NCBI RefSeq assembly: GCF_000001735.4
Contig: NC_003076.8
Coordinates: 14,511,835 to 14,575,834 of the forward strand
Source of the DNA: Arabidopsis thaliana
Taxonomy: Eukaryota; Streptophyta; Magnoliopsida; Brassicales; Brassicaceae
Direction: 5' to 3'
DNA: 64,000 nucleotides
In this document: in pieces, positions 12,401-23,126 of the stretch
Position numbering within the stretch: the first letter of the stretch is position 1
How the letters are laid out: the number at the start of each line of letters is the position of its first letter
Notes under the pieces: model-generated
The model's input: the letters and a program-made list of their open reading frames with translations, nothing else
Databases searched by the model: none
Told to the model about the DNA's origin: nothing
Program-made: the position numbers and the translations under genes

Positions 12401-15400
12401 AAGTAAGTGGCATTGAATGATTTACAAGGGATTTTAAAAGCTTATAAAAGGGTAAAACATGATTTACAATCGTTTTAAAGCATAAGTAAGTGGCATAGAA
12501 TGATTTACAAGGGATTTAAAAAGGGTTAGCATGGTTTACAATCGTTTTTTAGCATAAGTAAGTGGTATTGAATGATTTACAAGGGATTTTAAAAGCTTAT
12601 AAAAGGGTAAAACATGATTTATAATCGTTTTTAAAGCATAAGTAAGTAGCATAGAATGATTTACAAGAATTTTTAAAAAGGGTTAGCATGGTTTACAATG
12701 TTTTTTTAAGTATAAGTAAGTGGTATTGGAATGATTTACAAGGGATTTTAAAAGCTTATAAAAGGGTAAAACATGATTTACAATCGTTTTTAAAGCATAA
12801 GTAAGTGGCATAGAATGATTTACAAGGTATTTTAAAAGTGTTTGTATGGTTTACAATCGTTTTAAAGCATAAGTAAGTGGTATTGAATGATTTACAAGGG
12901 ATTTTAAAAGGGGTTAACATGATTTACAATCGTTTTTAACGCATATGTAAGTGTCAAAGAATGATTTACAAGAGATTTTAAAAAAGGTTTGCATGGTTTA
13001 CAATCGTTTTTAAAAGATAAGTAAGTTGTAAAGAATGATTTACAAGGATTTTAAAAGCTTATAAAAGGGTAAAACATGATTTACAAGAGTTTTTAAAGAG
13101 TTTTAAAAGGATTTACAAGGATTTTAAACCTTTGTAAATCCTTTTAAAACTCTTATAAAGTCTTTACAAGCATTTTTTAACTCTTAGAAAAAGAATTGTA
13201 AGTATTTAAAACATTTACAACTCTTTTTGAACCATTTTGTAAAGAATTACAAGAGTTTTTAAAGGGTTTTCTTATATTTTTTTTTTAAATCTTTTAAAAA
13301 CTCTTGTACATCTTTTAAAACCCTTTAAAATCCCTTGTAATTCTATTGAAACACTTTTAAACCCTTTAAAAATCTTTAAAAAACTCTTGTAAGTCTTTTA
13401 AAGCCCTCTAAAATCTCTTGTAAATCTTTTAAAACCCTTTTAAAATCTCTTGTAAATCTTTTAAACCCTTTTAAAATCTTTTGTAAATCGTTTAAAATAT
13501 TTTTAAACCCTTTTAATATCCCTTGTAAATCTATTTTCCGCCAAAAAAAAATTTTACGGGAAAAATGTTTTCGAAAATGTTTTTTGGCGGGAAATTTTTT
13601 TTCGAAAATTTTTGGCGGGAAATTTTGTTTTGGAATAATTTAGGCGCAAAATATTAATATTTCATTTTGTTAACGTAAATCAATTTACAAATAGGGGTAA
13701 AATGGTCATTAAAAATTTAAATAGGGTATAAATGAAAATGGTAAATAGAAAAGGGTAGAATTGAAAAGGGGTAGTGTGAAAAGGGCATTAGAAAGAATTT
13801 TTCTAAAATTAAACCTGATAAAACCCGACGCATTTGAATTAGATCATTAAAGCTCAAATTTCAAACATTAACGACGAAAATGTTTATATAGATATATATC
13901 AAATTTCTGTAACAAAATATGAAGGTTCAAAAATGCTTCCCAATAATTAAAAATATCAGAAAGTTATGTCTGTTAAAAATTATTGTTATATCATCTCATA
14001 TATATATATATATACATATATAATTTAATCAAATATATATTAATATATGATATAGTTTGTTCACTAAAATGAAACTAAAACAAATATATCCTATAATTAT
14101 ATTAATAAAACAAATATATATCAATACATGATATAGTTTGTTCACTAATCATATATATAAAAATCAAAATACAATTATATTAGTAAAACAAATATAATTA
14201 AAATTTGAATGATTTAGTTATAATCTAAATTTTAACTTAATAAACTGTTTGTTATTCTTCCTATAACTTTTAACAGTAAAAATTAAACATAGTTATTGTA
14301 TGCTAAATAATATATAGATATAAGAGTTGTACATTTAGAAAATACAAAAAATAAATTATATATATTTTTAATCTACTAAACATATTAATTTTTTATTTTT
14401 TGAAAAAAATATATCTCCGTGGTATATTGCGGGTTAAAATCTAGTACAGTCTTAATTTTCTAGGAAATTTATGGTGAAAATGTCACAATGATGATGCAAG
14501 TGAATAGAAACTAATTTTGCATTATATATCTCTGACTACGTCCTCAAATTTGCAGCTTTCCTTGATATAGCTCTGAGCTGGAAAGCAAGACATAGCATGT
14601 CAACACATGTGAGGCAAAGATACATCTTCAAGGCAGTGGCGGCTGCAGTATGGGTTTTACTCATGCCATTAACTTACGCATACAGCCACACCTCTATTTT
14701 CATTGTGGCTATTCTTATCTACTTATCCCCAAACATGCTCCCGGAAATGTTGCTCTTGATTCCTAGCATCCGACGTACACTTGAAAAGTCTGACTTTAGG
14801 CCAGTGAAATTGATAATGTGGTGGTCTCAGGTATATTATTAATATATCCTATGTTGATACACTGTCAATTCATACATGTTGATAAACAAGGTGATTGATC
14901 ATGATTCTTGGTGACGCAGCCTGAACTGTATATAGGAAGAGGTATGCATGAAAGTGCATGGTCAATCTACAAGTAAGAACATGCATATGCTTGTTGAAAT
15001 GTTGGTTGGTCTTCCTAAATTTCCTAATGAGGTTTCTATGAATGATTTTAGGTACATGATGTTCTGGATTGTCTTGTTAACCTCAAAGCTTGCATTCAGT
15101 TATTATGTGGAGGTATCACAATTTCACTTATCTTCAACTTTTTGTTTTGCTGTATGTAAGGAAACATTAACATTAAAACTTAGAGACATGCGTTTCTCTA
15201 ATAACGTCACGGCTGAATTTTAGTGACATTTTCGTCAGTCCATATATATGTTCTCATACTTCCATCTTCAAAGCAGATTAAGCCTCTTATGGGTCCAACC
15301 AAAGAAATTATGAGTGTTCCTATGCCAGGCTACTGGTTGCCCGAGTTTTTCCCTCATGGTAATGGTTAATAGCATGTGGATATTTTCTTATTACATAGTG

Positions 15401-18400
15401 AAGCCTTTATTCAATAATCTGGTTTTTCCTTTTGTTTTGTTTTTTCAGTTAAGAACAATAGAGGTGTTGTGATCACACTCTGGTCACCTGTTATCCTTGT
15501 GAGTTAGAATAGATTCTTCATTTCCATATGGTCATTTCTCACACTCTCCCCAATCTACGCTAACTTTCATATGCAGGTTTATTTCATGGACACTCAAATA
15601 TGGTATGCTATAGTATCAACTCTGGTTGGAGGTTTATATGGAGCTTTTCGACACATCGGAGAGGTTCATACTTTCTTTACCATAAATTTTAAAAGAATTT
15701 AGGAACAGCTTATTTCATGAGGAAATGACATGCTAATAAATCTTTTTAAGGGTTATGGAAGAATAAAATAGTTCAAACATTGGCATAATGTCACAAAAGC
15801 CTAACTAAGCACCATATGTTTTTTTTTTTTTTTTTGGTGTGGTATCAACTAACCATATATATTTTAACAAGTTAGTTGGTCTTTGTTGAGTATATATAAG
15901 TATAGATTTCAATGGATTTATACGGAACTTTTGGTATAGAACTGTTTGGGAGGCTTAGCATTGAGAAATAATTGATGCTCTAGAATTTATCCTTTAGGTT
16001 CTGGCTTGCGTTTCCTAGCTATATTGTTTCTTGAAAGAAGTTTATTTCATTTTCTCAGATCCAAACACTTGGAATGTTGAGGTCTAGATTTCAGTCCTTA
16101 CCAGGAGCCTTTAATGCTTGTTTGATTCCAAATGAGAATACGAAAGAAAAAGGAATTAAATTGGCTTTCTCTCGCAAGTGCCACAAGGTCTGCTTCCTAC
16201 TATTATTATACGGCTATATGTATATATGAAATATCAAGATATATGAGGCAAACCTATATTTATTAAAATTAAAATGTGAGTTCTCAGTATCATTGCTTTT
16301 GAATAGAACTCACTTTGAGTTGTTGTTTTTTTTTCTTTTTCAGATCCCAAATACTAATGGCAAGGAAGCAAAACAATTTTCTCAGATGTGGAACACCATA
16401 ATTAATAGTTTTCGAGAAGAGGATCTGATTAGCAATAGGTTGAGTCTGCCATCGAATTTTCGTCCGTTTGACAACTAAAAGTTATTGCTAAATCCTTCTA
16501 GCTGGAGAAGAGTTTACTGATTAATTAATGTTGATAAGTATGTAGGGAACTGGAACTCCTGCTGATGTCATGTTGGGCTTACCCTGATCTGGATTTTATC
16601 CGCTGGCCAATTTTTCTGTTGGCCAGTAAGGTAAATATTATCCTTGTCTTAAATCTGATCTTACGTTCCGATTTCGGTTCTTATTTGCATATGTACTTGT
16701 GTTTATACATGGTAGATCCCAATAGCCGTGGATATTGCAAAAAAAAGGAATGGAAAACACCGTGAACTGAAAAATATACTGGCTGAGGACAATTGCATGA
16801 GTTGTGCTGTTAGAGAGTGTTATGCTTCTATTAAGAAACTCTTGAATACTCTGGTCACCGGAAATAGTGATTTAATGTAAGTATCACAAAACTTATCTTA
16901 TATAAACTTTTCCTATAATTAGCTTATCCTATATAGTTGTCCTTTCCTAATTTATTTGTCTTTGTACAGGCTCATAACCACAGTTTTCACCATTATTGAC
17001 ACACATATAGAGAAAGATACACTCTTGACAGAGTTGAATTTGAGTGTTCTTCCTGATCTGCATGGCCACTTTGTTAAGCTAACTGAATATGTGGTAAGCC
17101 TTGTAGCCATACCATGTTCAACATCTCATCACCCTTGGCGCGAATTCAGGAGAATAACTGAAATTAGCCTTCTTGCAACAGCTGCAAAACAAAGACAAGG
17201 ACAAGATTCAGATTGTTAATGTCTTGCTGAAAATATTAGAAATGGTGACAAAAGACATACTAAAGGAAGAGGTTTCAAGTAAGATCACCTGACTTTAAGG
17301 TTTTTTTGTTGAATGGTTGATCAATGTTTTTTTTTTTTTTTTTTTTGAAGCATGCTCATTTATAATTTCCTTTATATAGCTTGCTAGAGTTATGCCACTC
17401 TGGATCATACAAGGTTCATCACCAACATAAATATTTCAGCAAACTCCAGTTCCCAGCGTTCTCTCAAACAGAAGCCGAGAAAGAGAGAGCAAGTCTCCTC
17501 TTTAAAATTTCATCCTTGCACCATTCTTGTTTCCATGAAAAGGGGTGCATTTGACTCTAAGCTGTGTGTGATTCTCTATTTTTTTTTTCTCCCGGCAGAT
17601 CAAGAGGCTTCATCTTTTGCTTACTGTCAAAGAGTCGGCTATGGATGTTCCATCCAACTTGGAAGCGCGAAGGCGTCTTACATTCTTTTCAAACTCATTA
17701 TTCATGGAAATGCCTGGTGCACCCAAAATCCAAAACATGCTTTCCTTTTCGTAGGTTCTATTGACTTAATTTCAACTTCTTTTTTGGCCACCTCCATTGA
17801 GGAAGAAACTCTGTAATTGCACTCTTAATTTCCTGCAAGATTTTGAAGCCATAAGAAATCCAAGAGCAATAAAACATCTTATTGACAACTATTTGCTTGT
17901 GTTTTCCTTAGGGCACTAACACCATACTATTCAGAGGATGTCCTTTTCTCCACATTTGATCTGGAAAAGGAAAATGATGGAGTCTCAATACTGTTTTACT
18001 TGCAGAAAATATTTCCAGGTTTTTCATGTCTTTCACTCTTTCTATCTCCCCCACAAATATCATTTGACACTCTTTTTTTCAACTGAGTCTGTACTTTACG
18101 TCCAGATGAATGGAAAAACTTTCTGGAACGAGTTAAATGTGGCACTGAGGAAGAACTCGACGCAATAGATTATTTGAAAGAGGAGATTCGTCTTTGGGCA
18201 TCTTACAGGGGCCAAACACTGACCAAAACAGGTATGTGGTCTTTCACTAGACGAATTTTATACTTCGCTCTTTCACTGGACGAAAAAAACAAGAAACTGA
18301 ACTTAAAAAGTTGTGAGTGAGTTTTTTTTTTTTTTTTTTTAATTTGATCAACCAGTGCGAGGCATGATGTATTACCAAAAGGCTTTGGAGCTTCAGGCCT

Positions 18401-21400
18401 TCTTTGATCTAGCTAATGAAAGAGGTGCATGAAAGTCTTTGTTATGATTACTTTTATTTGTAGAAACTATGGACATGTTCCCTCAAATGCTTTTGTTTTG
18501 TTCAAGAATTAATGAAAGGATACAAGAGTGCCGAAGCTTCAAGTAGTGGAAGTTCACTCTGGGCTGAGTGTCAAGCACTTGCTGATATTAAATTCACCTA
18601 TGTGGTCGCATGCCAACAATACAGTATACATAAGAGATCTGGTGACCAACGTGCTAAAGACATATTGACGCTTATGACTACGTATGCCTTCTTTCATCAT
18701 AATTATTAGTTTGATCTGTTATTTCCTTCTCATATACGTTAATGAAGCTTGATTTTTCACTGTGGCAGGTACCCATCTTTACGTGTTGCTTATATCGATG
18801 AGGTTGAGCAAACACATATATATAGTAAGGGGACAAGTGAAAATTTTTATTACTCAGCTCTTGTCAAAGCTGCTCCACAAACCTATTCTACCGATTCCTC
18901 TGATTCTGGTCATATGCTAGACCAGGTATAGATATTACAAGATCGAAACTGCGAAAACTCACTACAACATCTTAAACTTTGGTGCTCAATATTCATGACC
19001 CAATTGCTTGTGTATTGAGCTTCCTAAAATCTATTCTTTTTTTTTTGTGTCCTTCTTCTCACAGTGATATACATTTTCAAAAAATCCCACTCAATCATCC
19101 TCTCAGTTATTTTACTTTATATATCTTTCTCCAGGTCATTTATCAGATTAAACTACCAGGACCTCCTATAATAGGAGAAGGAAAACCGGAAAATCAGAAC
19201 AATGCTATCATTTTTACACGCGGAGAAGCGTTGCAGACAATAGACATGAACCAGGTGCGTCAACTAATTTTATTTTTATCAGCAGAGCCTAGTGAATTGT
19301 GAATCTCAATATGCTTTCTAGTATTCTCTAGCAAAATTTCTCTTCATATCAAAATCTGAAGATCTAAAAAATTCAATAAACAGGATTATTACATAGAAGA
19401 AGCTTTCAAAATGAGGAACTTGCTACAAGAATTTCTTGAAAAGAATGGAGGCGTGAGATATCCTACGATACTTGGACTAAGAGAGCATATTTTCACACGA
19501 AGGTATCACGAAAAAACATTTCTAAATATACTTTCTTAACTATGCTATACAATCGAGAACCCTTGAGGTACTGTGTATATATATAATAAGAAAAGATAGG
19601 TATTATGATATATTTAATTAAGCCCTTTCTATGAATCTATTTTGTTTAAACACTTCTTCTTTTTAGATATCAGTTTTGGTCCTCGCACACAAAGTGATCT
19701 CCTATTTCTCTCGTTTCTTGTGGCAGTGTTTCTTGTCTTGCATGGTTTATGTCAAATCAGGAGCATAGCTTTGTTACTATTGGGCAGAGGGTGCTAGCTA
19801 ATCCTTTGAAGTGAGTTTCTTTTTTTCCTGGTTTAGAAAAGTTCTATGTTGGAAGGGATATCTGAATTTGTGAGTTAATATTAATATTTTACCCCAACTC
19901 CTGGATAGGGTACGATTTCATTACGGTCATCCAGATGTTTTTGATAGAGTATTTCACCTGACCAGAGGGGGTGTCTCCAAAGCTTCTAAAGTTATTAATC
20001 TAAGTGAAGACATATTTGCAGGTACTTGCTTCAACTCCTTTCTTCTGTGACACGCATAAACACGTATATGTATGATCTAATTTAGAACGTTATTCTTTTC
20101 TTAATATCATTTTGGCTGCTTTTAGGTTTCAATTCTACTCTACGTGAAGGCACCGTGAGTCATCATGAATACATACAAGTTGGTAAAGGGAGAGATGTGG
20201 GACTCAACCAAATTTCAATGTTTGAGGCAAAGATAGCTAACGGAAGTGGTGAGCAAACTCTAAGTCGTGACCTATATAGACTAGGCCACCAATTTGATTT
20301 CTTCCGTATGCTCTCTTGCTATTTCACTACAGTTGGGTTCTATTTCTGTAGCATGGTATGTCTAAGTTCTCCCTTTTTTATCTACAATTAGTATTTAACA
20401 TGCATGGAAGTTTGTCTTAGTCTAAAGCCATATTGTCTGTTTCCTTACAGTTAACCGTGCTTACGGTCTATGTATTTCTCTATGGACGGTTGTATCTCGT
20501 TCTAAGTGGGGTTGAAAAAGAATTGGGGAACAAGCCTATGATGATGGAAATTATCCTTGCTTCGCAGTCGTTCGTGCAGATTGTTTTTTTGATGGCCATG
20601 CCTATGATCATGGAGATTGGGCTTGAGAGGGGATTTTATGACGCCCTATTTGATTTTGTATTGATGCAGCTACAACTTGCTTCCGTATTTTTCACATTTC
20701 AACTTGGGACAAAATTTCATTACTACTGCAAGACATTGTTGCATGGAGGCGCAGAATACAGAGGTACTGGCCGTGGATTTGTGGTGTTCCATGCCAAATT
20801 TGCTGAAAACTACAGGTTTTACTCTCGTAGTCATTTTGTGAAGGCTACTGAGCTAGGGATTCTCCTACTCGTGTATCACATATTTGGCCCAACCTATATA
20901 GGGTTGTTCACTATTTCGATATGGTTCATGGTGGGTACATGGCTCTTTGCTCCTTTCTTATTCAACCCATCTGGTTTTGAGTGGCATGAAATTGTCGAAG
21001 ACTGGGCAGATTGGAAAAAATGGATTGAATATGATAATGGGGGGATAGGTGTTCCTCCAGAGAAGAGCTGGGAATCATGGTGGGAGAAGGATATTGAACA
21101 TCTTCAACACTCGGGAAAATGGGGTATCGTTGTTGAGATTTTTTTTGCATTACGCTTCTTCATATTTCAGTACGGACTTGTGTATCAACTCAGCGCCTTT
21201 AAAAATAAATATAGTAGTTTATGGGTAAGCTACTTATGTCGCTTCCTTTTTGAATTCATTACTTGAGTCTCTTAGTTTTGCTAAATACTTTTTTTTTCCA
21301 GGTTTTTGGGGCTTCATGGTTACTGATCTTAATCCTTTTACTCACTGTGACGGTATGTAGAACAGTTCATGTCGAGTTTTTTTCTATATGAGATACTAGA

Positions 21401-22096
21401 CTGATTAAATTGTCCGAGTCTCCTTGAATGCTAGATATAAATATGTTAAGTGATCCATGGGTGCTAAGCGATGGATTTTGTTTTCAATGCAACTATCACA
21501 GGTTTTGGATTATGCAAGGCGACGGCTGGGAACAGAGTTCCAACTTTTATTCAGGATCATCAAGGTTTCCTTGTTTCTCGCATTTATGGCAATATTCATT
21601 ACTCTCATGACTTGTCGTCTTATACTACCCCAAGACGTCTTCCTCTGCATGCTTGCATTAATCCCAACTGGATGGGGATTACTACTTGTAAGTCTTCCTG
21701 CTCTATCAAACTTCGCCAAATGTTTTAAAACATGTCTTTATTGAGTGTCTGAGATATTTTTATGTATTCTGCTTCTAGGGTTTTCCAAATCCTTGAGGAT
21801 GTTTAGGATTGTGTTCATATTAAATTATTTTACTGTTCTCCTTCCAGATTGCACAATCTTGTAAGCCTCTGATTCAACAACCAGGGATATGGTCTTGGGT
21901 GATGACGTTGGCTTGGGTCTACGACCTCGTGATGGGTTCTCTCTTGTTTATTCCAATAGCGTTTATGGCCTGGTTCCCATTCATATCGGAGTTCCAAACG
22001 AGAATGCTCTTTAACCAAGCCTTTAGCAGAGGTCTACATATCTCACGTATTCTCAGTGGTCAGAGAAAACACCGCTCCTCCAAGAATAAAGACTGA
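6458..22096 (+). CDS. GSL09: Callose synthase (1,3-beta-glucan synthase, GT48), CALS4/GSL09-like
   Basis: About 42 exons can be joined on the plus strand into roughly 1,930 residues, the usual length of plant callose synthases. The enzyme makes 1,3-beta-glucan from UDP-glucose at the plasma membrane. The N-terminal Vta1-like part (SLHEDITPILRVAKDVED, LDPTSSGRDVRQFK) is followed by the FKS1-type block (LLIWGEAANLRFMPECLCY, HSEWRNYDDLNEYFW) and a first membrane bundle (14555-14829). The GT48 domain runs from about 17599 to 21240 (RRLTFFSNSLFMEMPGAP, YRGQTLTKTVRGMMYY, NQDYYIEEAFKMRN, FHYGHPDVFDR). Last come a second bundle and a charged tail ending KHRSSKNKD before TGA at 22094. I saw no frameshift in the exons read. 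The start (MPPKRSV, or the inner Met at 6482) is uncertain, as is the join after the first exon. The CALS4 name rests on the neighbouring genes. Confidence 0.9.
7764..8254. mobile_element. Small inverted-repeat element with internal ~75-bp repeats, in a callose-synthase intron
   Basis: The ends form an imperfect terminal inverted repeat of about 50 bp (ttttattcac...ctaac.aatcag on the left; reverse complement at 8200-8250). The interior has about four degenerate direct repeats built on 'aaacygatatttaacctcgtttgattgtaaaatct'. It codes for nothing. No clear target-site duplication, so the superfamily is open. Confidence 0.6.
11885..13803. mobile_element. Non-autonomous MULE-like element with satellite core
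   Basis: A perfect 9-bp direct repeat TAAAATTAA flanks it (11876-11884 and 13804-13812), the duplication size made by Mutator-like transposases. The ends are diverged inverted repeats of about 150 bp ('aaattaccc-ttttactaccctttt' on the left; its complement at the right) followed by inverted TTTCCCGCC/GGCGGGAAA clusters at 12020-12130 and 13540-13625. The centre is a tandem satellite. No transposase is encoded. It sits inside the Helitron-like complex and inserted later. Confidence 0.65.
12380..13090. repeat. Satellite-like array, alternating ~84- and ~73-bp units
   Basis: The marker 'aagtaagtgg' (with variants) recurs at 12401, 12484, 12556, 12640, 12714, 12799, 12871, 12947 and 13019. The spacings are 83, 72, 84, 74, 85, 72, 76 and 72. 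The long units carry an extra 'cttataaaagggtaaaa' segment. The array is therefore a dimeric higher-order repeat of about 157 bp in its first half. The flanks (12150-12370 and 13110-13540) hold related TTTACAA/TTTTAAAA words in the opposite orientation. Confidence 0.8.
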
Positions 22097-23126
22097 GAAC
22101 CCTATTTGCAGGCAATTGTATTTGGTATATGTGTGCATGCTTTGTAAGGGAAGGCAAATGTGATATACTAAAACCTCTATAAATTAATACTTGATAAATT
22201 AATAACCTATATAAGTTAATAATTTTTTGGATATGAGTTGGGACCAATGTAATTTGTTTTTGAAAATTTTATATAAATATATAATCCCATCAATTCTTCA
22301 AAAGTCAAGGAAAGGTTAAAATCTGGTCTCATAGCTTCGTTAATGATTGTGGTAATTTATTGAGGAAGATTATGTTTAGGGGGTGCTGCATAATCACAGT
22401 GTCAAATGGTGGGTGAGTTTTCTAAAGATAAGTTCTTTAGAAAAACATGATTTAGTGACTTGTATTATTATTCCGCTAGAGTTTAAATTTTGGGTAAAAG
22501 GCTTGTTATTATATATAAAAAGCAATTTTTGAAACGCAAAAAATATACTTCCTCTGTTACAAACTAAAAATATTTAAAATTTGACCCATATATCAATCAA
22601 TCACTTGATATTTAAATTTTTCTAAATTAAAATATAAATTATTATTTTCTAAATTCCACTTAACCAATAATAAATCAATCTACAAGATAAAAAATAATCT
22701 CAAAAAATATTTCTTATAGTAAGAACTGTTAAAAAAATGATTAACATCACTTAATAGAAACTATTTTTTATTTTTATTAAAACATAAATTAATAGGAGAA
22801 AAAGCTGGTACACTGAAAAAAAAAATCTTTGAAACTTGCGTCACGGCAGGAAGACAACTAGCTAAAACAAACGCCAATATGTTTATATTTTTGTAACTTT
22901 TAATTAATTTGATAATCCTATGACCATCTTATCCAAAACCAAATTCATGAGACTGAAATTTCTTTATTCAAAAACACAACAATATAGTCTGCTTACTTTA
23001 TTCCCTCCAAAACACCTGAATCTTGTTTCAGATTTTTGTACCATTCCCTCTATAAGACACCTGAAAACATATATAGATGCACAAAACTCCATTACTCTCC
23101 ATTGGCTCATATGCTATGGTTAGTCA
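22097..23126. other. Intergenic region between convergent genes; no gene seen
   Basis: Contains the callose-synthase and ACS 3' ends. At 22165-22235 'aacctctataaattaata'-type repeats resemble one end of a common Arabidopsis AT-rich element. Near 22549 'acttcctctgttac' looks like one degraded Stowaway-type end without a convincing partner. No coding sequence was recognised. Confidence 0.4.

Larger units (their letters stand above)
10418..14444. mobile_element. Nested insertion complex with inverted Helitron-like ends, filling one callose-synthase intron
   Basis: The intron from 10262 to 14554 is far longer than its neighbours. Its left part starts at CTAG (10418) with 'ttaacttgcggtataccgcgg'. 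Its right part ends 'ccgtggtatattgcgggttaaaatCTAG' split at 14444, so the two ends are inverted copies of each other. A short GC hairpin before CTAG is typical of Arabidopsis Helitron 3' ends. Both halves match the 40.6-42.1 kb element: the left in reverse orientation, the right forward. This suggests two Helitron-type copies head to head, or one palindromic derivative, later invaded by another element. No Rep/helicase coding sequence is present, so it is non-autonomous. Confidence 0.6.

Noticed and set aside
12380..13090. CRISPR-like regular repeat array
   Set aside because: Plant nuclear DNA; units are contiguous and diverged with no unique spacers. It is a satellite.
22549..22800. Third Stowaway-type MITE
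   Set aside because: Only one end (acttcctctgttac) is convincing; no matching inverted end was found.
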